A DNA stretch of 64,000 bases, taken from an uncultured Bacteroidia bacterium (GTDB lineage: Bacteria; Bacteroidota; Bacteroidia; Bacteroidales; F082). The position numbers and the translations under genes are program-made. The notes under the pieces were generated by a model. The model was not told where the DNA came from. It did not search any database and worked only from the letters and a program-made list of their open reading frames with translations. Below, piece after piece: positions 23,852 to 31,725 of this stretch; the stretch's first letter is position 1, and every line of letters begins with the position of its first letter. The stretch covers positions 120,563 to 184,562 of the forward strand of contig CADBZW010000009.1 of assembly GCA_902799345.1 (NCBI GenBank), written 5' to 3'.

Positions 23852-25765
23852 TTATTTGTCCAACTGGCTGAAAATGCTGTTGTTGCTCTTGAACTCGGGC
23901 ACGATGACCTTCATCTGCGCCACAATCTTCATCTCGTCGCAAGTTTCAAGTTCGTTGTGGAGTTTCTCGATCATGCTGTCCACTTCAGAGGTCTCGTATT
24001 TCCTCACGATGGCGTGCATAATCTTCTCATTTTCAGTCTTGATGGTGTTTTCTTCGTTGGCCAAGACCTCTTCGTAGAGTTTTTCGCCCGGACGGAGACC
24101 TGTCTCGACAATTTCGATTTCGGGACGGTGGGCCAATTTGCGCATCTTCTCGGCTAAGTCCCAGATCTTCACCTTCTCGCCCATGTCGAAGACGAAGATA
24201 TCACCGCCTTCGCCGATGGAGCCAGCCTCGAGGACGAGGCTACAGGCCTCGGGAATGGTCATGAAGAAACGGGTGATACGACGGTCGGTGACGGTGATGG
24301 GTCCGCCTTGTTCGATTTGCTTGCGGAACAGCGGCACCACTGAGCCATTCGAGCCCAACACATTGCCAAAGCGCGTGGTGATGAACTTGGTGTTGCCCTT
24401 GCGACTTTGCGTGTAAATCTCGGCGATGCGTTTGGTCGCGCCCATCACGTTGGTCGGGTTGACGGCCTTGTCGGTCGAGATCATGACGAACTTCTCCACG
24501 CCGTATTCGATGGCCAAGTCGGCCACGAGTTTGGTGCCGAACACATTGACAAACACAGCCTCATAGGCGTTTTCTTCCATGAAAGGCACATGCTTGTAGG
24601 CAGCGGCATGGAACACCACTTGAGGATGGTACTGCTCAAACACCTCTCTCATGCGAATCGGGTCTTTCACGTTGGTGATGACGAAAGCCATCTTGTCGCG
24701 TTTTTCCTTGAATTCGGGCGTGTTGTTCATCTCAAACTGGAAGTCGTACATCGGCGACTCGGCCTGGTCGAGCATGATGAGTTTGGTGGGGTTGTATTGT
24801 ATCGCCTGGCGGCAGATCTCGCTACCTATGGAGCCTGCGGCACCTGTCACGAGCACCACTTTGTCCTTGATCTCGCGGGTCACGTTTTCCTTGCCTAAGA
24901 TGATGGGCTGACGGCCCAAAAGGTCTTCAATCTTGACGTCTTGGATTTGATTCGATTTGATTTCGCCATCGACCCATTTGGTGAATGGAGGTATGGTTTT
25001 CACGATGAGGTTGAGGGCAAGCCCTTGTTCTAGGATTTCCTTCGAACGCTTCACATCCAGACTCGGGATGGCCAACACCATCACTTCCACTTTGTGTTTC
25101 TTGATGAATTCTTCCGTCATGGCTGTGGCGGGCGAAAGAATCTTTATGGTATTAATCTGGGAACCAACGCGTTTCGGGTTGTCGTCGACGAAGGCAATCA
25201 CACGCAGCTTGGAGGTAGTGTCTTGTGAGAGCGTTCTCAAAAGCATGGTGCCGCCGTCGCCCGCGCCATAGATGATGGTATTCTGTTTGACAGTGGGCGT
25301 CTTGTAGTTTTCATTATACATTCGCCTGATGACTAAACGCAAGATAATCATCATCACCATTGTGATGAGATAGTGGTAGAAAATGATGACGAAAGGGGGA
25401 TACAGTTCTATGGCAACCCACGGGTAGAACTTGATAAACAAAATCTTACTGGCAACGTAAAAGACGAAAGTCCAAGTGCATGATGTCAGGATTTTACGGA
25501 TGTCGTTAAAGCCTGAGTAACGCAACATTCCGTCGTAGGTCTTGCTGATCAAAAACGCGATGAGATAAGGGAGCGGATAGATCCAGATGAACTTCCAGTT
25601 GATTTTCAGGTTGGCGATGTCTTTGGAAAAGTACATCAACACAGCAATAAGATAGGCGAAAACGACAATACCCATGTCCACGGCCAGAATCCAGATGCGG
25701 GGCAAGGTGTTGTTTTTGTGTTTTCCAAAGACGAAGTCGCAGAAATGTCGAATCAATTTGCGCAT
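23852..25765 (-). CDS. membrane-bound nucleotide-sugar 4,6-dehydratase/epimerase (CapD/WbpM family)
   Basis: A 637-residue enzyme of capsule or O-antigen synthesis. Four transmembrane helices lie in residues 25-150, a CoA-binding-like Rossmann segment near 165-280 (YGAGDGGTMLLRTL), and the SDR catalytic domain from about 305 (VTGAAGSIGSEICRQ). The active-site region reads ISTDKAVNPTNVMGATKR, with Met in place of the usual SDR Tyr, as is normal for WbpM/FlaA1-type UDP-GlcNAc 4,6-dehydratases. It probably makes a UDP-4-keto-6-deoxy sugar for surface glycans. It has a TTG-N19-TAGTTTTG promoter. Confidence 0.92.
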   Translation of the reverse strand: MRKLIRHFCDFVFGKHKNNTLPRIWILAVDMGIVVFAYLIAVLMYFSKDIANLKINWKFIWIYPLPYLIAFLISKTYDGMLRYSGFNDIRKILTSCTWTFVFYVASKILFIKFYPWVAIELYPPFVIIFYHYLITMVMMIILRLVIRRMYNENYKTPTVKQNTIIYGAGDGGTMLLRTLSQDTTSKLRVIAFVDDNPKRVGSQINTIKILSPATAMTEEFIKKHKVEVMVLAIPSLDVKRSKEILEQGLALNLIVKTIPPFTKWVDGEIKSNQIQDVKIEDLLGRQPIILGKENVTREIKDKVVLVTGAAGSIGSEICRQAIQYNPTKLIMLDQAESPMYDFQFEMNNTPEFKEKRDKMAFVITNVKDPIRMREVFEQYHPQVVFHAAAYKHVPFMEENAYEAVFVNVFGTKLVADLAIEYGVEKFVMISTDKAVNPTNVMGATKRIAEIYTQSRKGNTKFITTRFGNVLGSNGSVVPLFRKQIEQGGPITVTDRRITRFFMTIPEACSLVLEAGSIGEGGDIFVFDMGEKVKIWDLAEKMRKLAHRPEIEIVETGLRPGEKLYEEVLANEENTIKTENEKIMHAIVRKYETSEVDSMIEKLHNELETCDEMKIVAQMKVIVPEFKSNNSIFSQLDK

Positions 25766-25789
25766 ATTAATGCTCTTTAATTAATGCCG

Positions 25790-25819
25790 CAAAACTACTA
25801 CTTTTTTCTTTTGTCTCAA
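25790..25819 (-). promoter_or_regulatory. consensus promoter of the CapD-type dehydratase gene
   Basis: Minus strand TTG (25819-25817), 19 bp, TAGTTTTG (25797-25790), 25 nt before the ATG. The -33 element overlaps the end of the mutarotase gene. Confidence 0.75.
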
Positions 25820-26139
25820 AAAATCTTTTCCATCAGATGCCATTTGCTTGTAGAGGGCAATTTCGGGTCGGCGCCCTGACACTGAGCGACATAGGCTTCC
25901 CACTCCGCTTGGCGAGGCAAGGTGGCCAGTCGTGTCATATCACGTTCCCAGTCAAACTCATCCACCGTGTCGCATATCATGAACAATAGGTTTTCAAAAC
26001 GATAGATTTGCATATCAAGGATGCCGACTTGACGTTGGCCTTCGATTACTTCGGGCCACACATGGGCGTGTAGCTCGCAGTATTTTGCGATGAGTTCGGG
26101 GTCGTTGACGAGTTGTAGGGTTTGGCAATAACGTTTCAT
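25816..26139 (-). CDS. L-rhamnose mutarotase family protein (RhaM/DUF718)
   Basis: A 107-residue dimeric ferredoxin-fold enzyme converting alpha and beta anomers of a 6-deoxyhexose. Family marks are LVNDPELIAKYCELHAHVWPE (10-30) with the conserved His, and DMQIYRFENLLFMIC (42-56), plus a C-terminal W-x-x-M-E-x-x-F. The ATG at 26139 overlaps the fucP stop (ATGA), so it is coupled to the transporter. Given FucP, the physiological substrate is more likely L-fucose than rhamnose; this is inference. An upstream in-frame extension is antisense-free fucP sequence in another frame and was not used. Confidence 0.88.
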   Translation of the reverse strand: MKRYCQTLQLVNDPELIAKYCELHAHVWPEVIEGQRQVGILDMQIYRFENLLFMICDTVDEFDWERDMTRLATLPRQAEWEAYVAQCQGADPKLPSTSKWHLMEKIF

Positions 26140-27437
26140 TGTTTCTCGGTTTTGGTGATGAAAAAGCCGTAAAGCACGATGACGACAAAGCAAATCAGCG
26201 GCAAAACGAAACTCAGATTCACAGAAGCGATGCTTCCTAGTCCGTTGCCGTCGATGATGCGGGCTTGCAAGGGTGGCAGCACCGAACCGCCCAAGATGGC
26301 CATGATGAGCCCAGCCGCTCCCAGTTTGGCGTCCTCGCCCGTGTCGGTCAGGGCGATGCCGTAAATGGTCGGGAACATGAGGCTCATGCAAGCCGAGACG
26401 GCCACAAGGCAATACATTCCGGCTCTGCCGTCAAGGAAGATGACACCCAGCACCAACACCGCTCCGGCGATACCCAGATAGGTCAACAGCTTGGAAGGGT
26501 GGATGTATTTCAGCAAGAAGGTGCAGATGAAGCGGCTCACGCAGAAGATGGCCATGGCAACGATGTTGTAGCGTTGCGAGAGCACCTCGGCGGCTTGCTC
26601 GGTCATGCCTTCGCTCATGAAGACGCGCGTGCCGTATTGGATGATGAAGGTCCAGCACATGATTTGCACGCCGACGTAGAAGAACTGTGCCACCACGCCG
26701 AAGCGGTAGGGTTTGTTCTGCCACAGGCGTTTCAGGGTGGGGCCAAAGTTTTGGTCGGTGGTTTCTGCCACCTTGGGCTGCGTCTTCACCAACAGCAAGA
26801 TGATCACGAAAAAGACCACCAAGACGGCACCGATGACGACATAAGGGCGGCTCAACACGGCGAGGTCGGCGTTTTTGACGGCTTCAAACTGGTCTTCCGA
26901 CAGCAGGGCGCGTTCCTCGGTGCTCAAGGGGTTGAGTTTGGCTTGGATGAACTGCATCGCCACGAACATGCCTGCCAGCGAGCCTATGGGGTTGAAGGCC
27001 TGGGCGAGGTTAAGGCGGCGCGTGGCGGTGTCTTTGTCGCCCAAGGAGAGGATGTATGGGTTGGCCGTGGTTTCAAGGAACGAAAGGCCGCAAGTGAGCA
27101 CGAAATACGCTATCAGGAAGGGATAATAGTTGCCTGTGGCCTTGGCGGGAAGAAACATCAGGGCGCCGAGGGCATAGAGGCCGAGGCCCATGAGCAGACC
27201 GGCTTTATACGAGAACTTGCGCACAAACAAGGCGGCGGGCAAGGCCATGCAGAAGTAGCCGCCATAGAAGGCCAACTGCACCAGGGCGCCGTCGGTGACG
27301 TTCATGCGGAAGATCTTGGAGAAGGCTTTCACCATGGGGTTGGTGATGTCGTTGGCGAAGCCCCACAAGGCAAAGCAACAGGTCACCAGCACGAAGGCTA
27401 AGAGATGTCTCTTTTCTACTATTTTATTCATTTTCAA
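26136..27437 (-). CDS. fucP: L-fucose:H+ symporter (FucP family)
   Basis: A 433-residue major-facilitator transporter with 12 predicted helices. FucP-family signatures are FALWGFANDITNPMVKAF (17-34), AFYGGYFCMALPAALF, GLSFLETTANPYIL and RLNLAQAFNPIGSLAG. The Asp near residue 25 and the Glu in FLETTANP correspond to residues important for proton and sugar binding in E. coli FucP. Members also carry glucose, galactose or N-acetylglucosamine, so fucose is supported mainly by the neighbouring mutarotase. The gene is followed by the overlapping mutarotase and preceded by a 180-bp gap with a terminator. Confidence 0.87.
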   Translation of the reverse strand: MKMNKIVEKRHLLAFVLVTCCFALWGFANDITNPMVKAFSKIFRMNVTDGALVQLAFYGGYFCMALPAALFVRKFSYKAGLLMGLGLYALGALMFLPAKATGNYYPFLIAYFVLTCGLSFLETTANPYILSLGDKDTATRRLNLAQAFNPIGSLAGMFVAMQFIQAKLNPLSTEERALLSEDQFEAVKNADLAVLSRPYVVIGAVLVVFFVIILLLVKTQPKVAETTDQNFGPTLKRLWQNKPYRFGVVAQFFYVGVQIMCWTFIIQYGTRVFMSEGMTEQAAEVLSQRYNIVAMAIFCVSRFICTFLLKYIHPSKLLTYLGIAGAVLVLGVIFLDGRAGMYCLVAVSACMSLMFPTIYGIALTDTGEDAKLGAAGLIMAILGGSVLPPLQARIIDGNGLGSIASVNLSFVLPLICFVVIVLYGFFITKTEKQ

Positions 27438-27514
27438 GTATTTTTGTTTATCAAGAATTAGAGAATTGAAGAATTTTCATTTTGGGTCGTATTTTTTGAA
27501 TTATTGGAATTTGA

Positions 27515-27540
27515 AAAGAAAATCGTTCACGATTTTCTTT
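27515..27540 (-). terminator. terminator after the nucleotidyltransferase-kinase gene
   Basis: Perfect hairpin GAAAATCG-TTCA-CGATTTTC followed by T-rich sequence on both strands. It is enclosed by a wider inverted repeat, TATCAAGAATT (27449-27459) with AATTCTTGATA (27602-27612). Confidence 0.6.
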
Positions 27541-27617
27541 CATCCCATTCCCAGCACTGCAGGTGCAAAACTTCAGTAGACTATCCATTTCTCTAATTTC
27601 AAATTCTTGATAGATAA

Positions 27618-28823
27618 TTACTTCCTTCTGATAACTAAAGAGATTGCTTCTTGATGGTTTTTAATAAACGATGGTGCCTCCTTGACCACACAGGCGAGAT
27701 AGCCGCCACCGCCGGCGCCGGGCATCTTCCAGGCCAGCACTTCTTCCATGGCGGAATACTTGTCGATAGAGTCCTTTATTGTGGGAGATTGCGGCTTGGA
27801 GGCCGCAATGACCCCAGAGGGGTGAATCATACCTGGGAACATGGCGGTTTGGGCATCGAACGAGGCTTTGTAGGCCGCTGCAAAGGCATCCAAATTCTTG
27901 TTCATGATGGCGTTCCAGCAGTCGTCGGCAGCCTTGGCCAAGGCCTTGACCTTCGACTCGGTGATATCCTTCCCTTCCACCACTGAGCATCCCGGACGAC
28001 GCGGCTCCATGGGTATCATGACGAGATGGCTTTCGAGCCAGTCAAGGATGGCATCGTCTAGGCACGTCTCAATCTTGACGGGCCAGTAGAGTTTGTCGTA
28101 GTAATGCCTCACCAAGCCGGGCATACAGATGCCGATGCTGTCTTGTGCCCCACTGATGATGCCGTCGCTGCGTTCGGGGTCGTTTTCGAAGCAGAAGACG
28201 AGTTTGGCGAGGGTCTCGGGGTCCATGTCGGGCAGGCGCATGGGCCAAATCTTCTTGATCATGTTGCGCGTCGAGGTGGAGAGGCCGCAGCGTTCACGGA
28301 TTTCAAAGGTGGGTTTCAATGAGATGGTGATGGCCCAGCCAGGGGCAAAACATGATACATACGGCTGGTCGATCCAGGTGCCGGCAAGATCCAAGCGTGT
28401 TGGAATCTCGCAGAGATCTTGTTTCAACGCCGTCGAAGAACGGGCCTCCAAGCCCTCTGAGGGCGTGCGTTGCAGCACCACGTATTCGATGCCGCGCTCT
28501 TCGCAAAAACGCCGTTTTTCGTCCGACGATCCGTCTTCGTTGACCACAAAGATGTCGGGTTTGAGCCTGTCGACGGTATTCACAAAATCCATCACGCCAT
28601 CGCCGTCGTTGATGAAGGCGTCTTTCACATAGCGGATGGCTTTCACCATGAAGAGGCGTTCTTTTTCGGGATACAGCGTCTTGTGGTTTTTGTAGTGCAG
28701 GATGGTCTCGTCGGAGCCGATGCCGACATAGAGGTCGCCATATTGCGCCGCTTGTCGGAAGAACTCGATGTGACCGCTGTGTAAGAGGTCGTAGCAGCCC
28801 GAGACAAATACTTTTTTCGTCAT
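27618..28823 (-). CDS. bifunctional nucleotidyltransferase / GHMP sugar kinase
   Basis: A 401-residue fusion. Residues 1-130 are a cytidylyltransferase-type domain: VFVSGCYDLLHSGHIEFF with the HxGH-like HSGH, and VGIGSDETI. From about 145 a GHMP-kinase domain follows: motif 1 PTRLDLAGTWIDQPY, a GLSTST element in the P-loop position, ISGAQDSIGI (compare the QD motif of heptose kinase HddA) and motif 3 KMPGAGGGGYLACV. It probably phosphorylates and then nucleotidylates a sugar. Near fucP and a mutarotase, a deoxyhexose is plausible, but heptose is possible. ATG 28823 is chosen; the GTG at 28841 lies in the promoter. Confidence 0.8.
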   Translation of the reverse strand: MTKKVFVSGCYDLLHSGHIEFFRQAAQYGDLYVGIGSDETILHYKNHKTLYPEKERLFMVKAIRYVKDAFINDGDGVMDFVNTVDRLKPDIFVVNEDGSSDEKRRFCEERGIEYVVLQRTPSEGLEARSSTALKQDLCEIPTRLDLAGTWIDQPYVSCFAPGWAITISLKPTFEIRERCGLSTSTRNMIKKIWPMRLPDMDPETLAKLVFCFENDPERSDGIISGAQDSIGICMPGLVRHYYDKLYWPVKIETCLDDAILDWLESHLVMIPMEPRRPGCSVVEGKDITESKVKALAKAADDCWNAIMNKNLDAFAAAYKASFDAQTAMFPGMIHPSGVIAASKPQSPTIKDSIDKYSAMEEVLAWKMPGAGGGGYLACVVKEAPSFIKNHQEAISLVIRRK

Positions 28824-28840
28824 GAGTCTAATTTTGGGCA

Positions 28841-28848
28841 CAAAGATA
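28841..28848 (-). promoter_or_regulatory. -7 box for the nucleotidyltransferase-kinase gene
   Basis: TATCTTTG on the minus strand, 17 nt before the ATG at 28823. Confidence 0.6.
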
Positions 28849-28863
28849 GGGAATTGTTGAGAA

Positions 28864-29481
28864 CTACATCATTTGTACTTCTGCCAAGGCTGACACGAAG
28901 TACCAACGGCCGTTAGTTTCGCAGTAGCATTTGTAGCGGGTGCGTTGTTTCTCTCCTTTTTGGAAGACGAGGCCGTTTTTCAATGTAAAACGGGCGCCAT
29001 CGGGCAGGCTTTCCACTGTGACGGCAGCGGTAGTGTTTTTGTCGTATTGCCTTAAAACGCGTTGCAGGTTTTGGTCGGCAGTGCTGCTGGCCTTGATATG
29101 TTGCAGGTGTTTTTGCAAGGCAACCCGTATGTCGTTTGGGAAGATGGAATCGGTCATGAAAGGCTGCAACAAAGCTGCAAATTGTTGTTGCCATTCTGTT
29201 CCATGGGGTTGCACTTGTCGTGATCCATATTGTTGATACACATCATAATGCGCCACTTCATGGACGTAAGTGATGAGCATCTGATAAGGGTTCAAGTCCA
29301 GGTTAAGGGTGATGGAACAGATGCCGTTTGGGGTCCGGGGCGTACGGAAGTCGCCGAGTTTGGAGCTGCGTGGTCGCTTGAAATGCAGCTTGAACCTGCG
29401 TTGCTCGTAGATCGCGCCTACCATAAGCACGGCGGCCTCGGGGAAATAGCGTTTCAGCAGTTCCTGTTCCTCAACCTTCAT
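28864..29481 (-). CDS. SprT-like zinc metalloprotease-fold protein
   Basis: A 205-residue SprT/WSS1-like domain protein. The zinc site is HEVAHYDV (His74, Glu75, His78) with a third ligand in QPHGTEW (His93). In eukaryotes SPRTN cleaves DNA-protein crosslinks; bacterial relatives are poorly characterised and this role is only family analogy. The C-terminal part has a KCYCETNGRWYFVSALAEV strand with two cysteines, a short zinc-ribbon-like element. The gene starts 2 nt after the stop of the small lipoprotein gene, so both are co-transcribed. No signal peptide is seen. Confidence 0.85.
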   Translation of the reverse strand: MKVEEQELLKRYFPEAAVLMVGAIYEQRRFKLHFKRPRSSKLGDFRTPRTPNGICSITLNLDLNPYQMLITYVHEVAHYDVYQQYGSRQVQPHGTEWQQQFAALLQPFMTDSIFPNDIRVALQKHLQHIKASSTADQNLQRVLRQYDKNTTAAVTVESLPDGARFTLKNGLVFQKGEKQRTRYKCYCETNGRWYFVSALAEVQMM

Positions 29482-29483
29482 CG

Positions 29484-29717
29484 TTATTCATTCTGATAGA
29501 ACCTTTCAGCGCATAGATTTCCTCCTTCCTCCGTCGGTCGAAATGACATGCACTGAAAGTTGAATGTATCTACGGTTTCCTGCGGCACATAGCTCCACTT
29601 GGTGCAAGAGTTGCAATGGCGCGGTGCCCTGACGCGGCCAGGCACATCCTTGATCTTGCAAGCGGTTGTCAATAAAACCAGGCTTAATGATAATAGTATG
29701 AACAACTTACTTTTCAT
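29484..29717 (-). CDS. small cysteine-containing lipoprotein
   Basis: A 77-residue protein with a lipoprotein signal (LVLLTTAC, Cys20) and five further cysteines or nearby residues (HCNSCTKW, FQCMSF, NLCAERF). The mature part is only about 57 residues. The spacing of cysteines could form disulfides or bind a metal. I do not recognise a family. It precedes the SprT-like gene by 2 nt. Upstream, 29724-29746 matches part of a repeat near 63470 (21 of 22 bases). Confidence 0.6.
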   Translation of the reverse strand: MKSKLFILLSLSLVLLTTACKIKDVPGRVRAPRHCNSCTKWSYVPQETVDTFNFQCMSFRPTEEGGNLCAERFYQNE

Positions 29718-29752
29718 TTCCTTGGGTTTTGTAAGTTTTGTGACATAATACG

Positions 29753-31156
29753 TTAATTTGATAACCAGTTGGCAGGGTTTTGCCGGTTTTGTTCTTTTAA
29801 GAGTTCGAAATGCAGTTCCGTTTTGTTTTCGGTCTTGTTGGTATGGACGGTGCCCAGGTTTTGTTTGGTCTTCACCTTGTCGCCACGTTTCACGGTGACG
29901 TTTTCGAGGTTGGAATATACGGTGAAATACTCGCCGTGGCGCAAGATTACCACGGTGTTGGCTCCCGTCAGTTTGGTGACGCTGGCCACCTCGCCGTCAA
30001 AGACGGCACGGGCCAAGGCGCCCTCTGTCGTGGCGATGTCGATGCCGTTGTTGGTCACGGTGACTTTGTCGGACACCACGGACGTGTGTTTTCCGTATGA
30101 CGAAGAAATCACGCCGCGTTCCACGGGCCAGGGCAGTTTGCCCTTGTTGTTGACGAAGTTGGTCGACAGGGTCTTCTCGGCGGGTGTCAGGGCCATGCCT
30201 TTTTCTTTGGGTGCTGGCGTGGTGGTTTTGCCTTTGGTCTTTTCCTCTTCCCTGCGTTTGCGTGCGGCTTCTTCGTTGGCCTTGCGGATTTCCTCGGCGA
30301 TGATGTCGTCAATGGCTTTTTGCAGCTTTTTGGCCTGCTGTTGCTTGTCCTTGATGTCTTGTTGTATCTTTCCTTCTTGTTTTTTGAGTTTCGCCACCTG
30401 ACCGTTCAGCTCTTCCTTCTCATTTCGCAACGCCTCTTGTTGTGCCTTTTCGTCTTTCAGCATCGTGGCTTGTTGTTCGCGCGCTTGTTGGCTGGCTTCG
30501 ACCGCATTGCTGATCTCGCGTTCGGTGTTGGCGATTTGGTTCATCTTGGTTTTTCTTGCGTCGGTGAACTCACGGATGTAACGCAGTCGGCTGAAGGCTT
30601 GGTTGAAGTCCTTGGAGGCGAAGATGAAGCCTAGGCGGTCGTAATGGCTCCGGTTCTTGTTGGCGAAGACGATCATCTTGGCGTATTCCTTTTGCAGCTT
30701 GCTGAGGTCGGAATTCAAGGATTTGATGTTGTTTTGGCCTTGGTGGATTTCTTCGTCGAGGAGGGCGATTTGTTCGTTGTAGGCTTTGATGAGCTTTTCG
30801 CGCTGCTTGATTTTCTTGTCCAAGAGGTTGACTTCGTTGAGGGTCATCTCCCTGTCTTTTTTGGTCTTTTTCAGCAGCTGGTTGGCGGTCGAAATCTCTT
30901 TTTGTAGCGTGTTGATTTCGGTTTCTAACTGCTGTTTCGACTTGCCTTTCGTTTTTTGGCAATAGGCGGGGTTGGAGACAAATAGTAAAAACAATAGAGC
31001 AAAAACAGAGACAAACCACCCTTTGGCGTCATGGCGGAGGAACATCCGCCATCTCCTACACTTAGGAGATTGCGGGTCAATCGCGGTTCTGAGACCGCGA
31101 TGAAGACCGCAATGACGGCTTGGGTTGGGTTTTTCTATGTTTGTTCTTTTGTTCAT
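29753..31156 (-). CDS. EnvC-like murein hydrolase activator (degenerate LytM domain)
   Basis: A 467-residue protein. The signal-peptide core is at about 48-66, then a long coiled coil (70-300, containing QLETEINTLQKEI-type heptads) and a C-terminal LytM/M23 domain (about 345-467). Zinc ligands are missing: the HxxxD site reads NNGID, the second His position is YSNL, and only one His remains in ELHFEL. This matches EnvC, which activates amidases rather than cutting peptidoglycan. The start overlaps the DUF4292 stop (ATGA). Residues 13-46 are encoded by an interspersed repeat, which leaves an unusually long positively charged N-terminus before the hydrophobic core. Confidence 0.87.
   Translation of the reverse strand: MNKRTNIEKPNPSRHCGLHRGLRTAIDPQSPKCRRWRMFLRHDAKGWFVSVFALLFLLFVSNPAYCQKTKGKSKQQLETEINTLQKEISTANQLLKKTKKDREMTLNEVNLLDKKIKQREKLIKAYNEQIALLDEEIHQGQNNIKSLNSDLSKLQKEYAKMIVFANKNRSHYDRLGFIFASKDFNQAFSRLRYIREFTDARKTKMNQIANTEREISNAVEASQQAREQQATMLKDEKAQQEALRNEKEELNGQVAKLKKQEGKIQQDIKDKQQQAKKLQKAIDDIIAEEIRKANEEAARKRREEEKTKGKTTTPAPKEKGMALTPAEKTLSTNFVNNKGKLPWPVERGVISSSYGKHTSVVSDKVTVTNNGIDIATTEGALARAVFDGEVASVTKLTGANTVVILRHGEYFTVYSNLENVTVKRGDKVKTKQNLGTVHTNKTENKTELHFELLKEQNRQNPANWLSN
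31027..31117 (-). repeat. three-hairpin interspersed repeat, copy 1 (inside EnvC-like gene)
   Basis: A 91-bp element with CGTCAT/ATGACG ends and internal stems such as ATCTCCTA/TAGGAGAT and ATGGCGGA/TCCGCCAT. It is translated as RHCGLHRGLRTAIDPQSP and more. Other copies: 33342-33453 and 52849-52959. Confidence 0.85.
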
Positions 31157-31695
31157 TTCAATCTCATTCGTTCTATCTTGTCGGTGATCTTCAGCGGGAA
31201 GGTCGTTTTCTCGTCGAGTTTTACGTTTTTGTATCTGATTTTGGCCGCCATGTTACCCATCACGAAGGTTTTCAGCTGTACCATTTGGTTTTCAACGGGC
31301 GGAACGCCTTCGTTATTGTCCAATAGTAAAGTTTGCACCAAAGGCAGGCTGAGCGGCATTCCGACTTTTGCGCAAAGGCTGTCCAAAGGCTCGGCGAGGT
31401 AGGTCTTTTCCATGCGGTTGAGCACCCAAACCGAGTCGTTGCTGACTTTTGCGCGCAGCACTTCCACGCCCATGGTGGCGGTCACGCTGAGCCAGACGAT
31501 GCTATCATTGCGCATCCTAAGCTGTCCCGTCAGGTTATCGAATGACATGCCGTTGCCTTCGGCTTGGATGTCGAGGTTGGCGGTCATCCACTCGAAGGCT
31601 TGTGGCGGCGTGGGCGCAACGGTTTTCTTGCGCGAGGCGCAGGAGGTCGCTGCCAGCAGCAAGGCCAACAATGCTATCGTCAATCGGATTTTCAC
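31153..31695 (-). CDS. DUF4292 lipoprotein
   Basis: A 180-residue lipoprotein with lipobox LLAATSC (Cys19). The mature part fits DUF4292, a Bacteroidetes family of LolA/LolB-like or outer-membrane-lipoprotein type fold: FDNLTGQLRMRNDSIVWLSVTATMGVEVLRAKVSNDSVWVLNRMEKTY. The SIVWLSV-MGVEVLRA phrase is characteristic. Function is unknown; its constant position between a TPR protein and an EnvC-like protein suggests envelope biogenesis. It overlaps the EnvC-like start by 4 bp. Confidence 0.85.
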   Translation of the reverse strand: MKIRLTIALLALLLAATSCASRKKTVAPTPPQAFEWMTANLDIQAEGNGMSFDNLTGQLRMRNDSIVWLSVTATMGVEVLRAKVSNDSVWVLNRMEKTYLAEPLDSLCAKVGMPLSLPLVQTLLLDNNEGVPPVENQMVQLKTFVMGNMAAKIRYKNVKLDEKTTFPLKITDKIERMRLK

Positions 31696-31725
31696 AACAT
31701 GTTTTGTTTCAAATACCGTTCCAAA

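Noticed and set aside
26265-27401. 378-codon plus-strand ORF antisense to fucP
   Set aside because: The product is rich in His/Gly/Glu and shows no motifs; fucP on the minus strand is clear.
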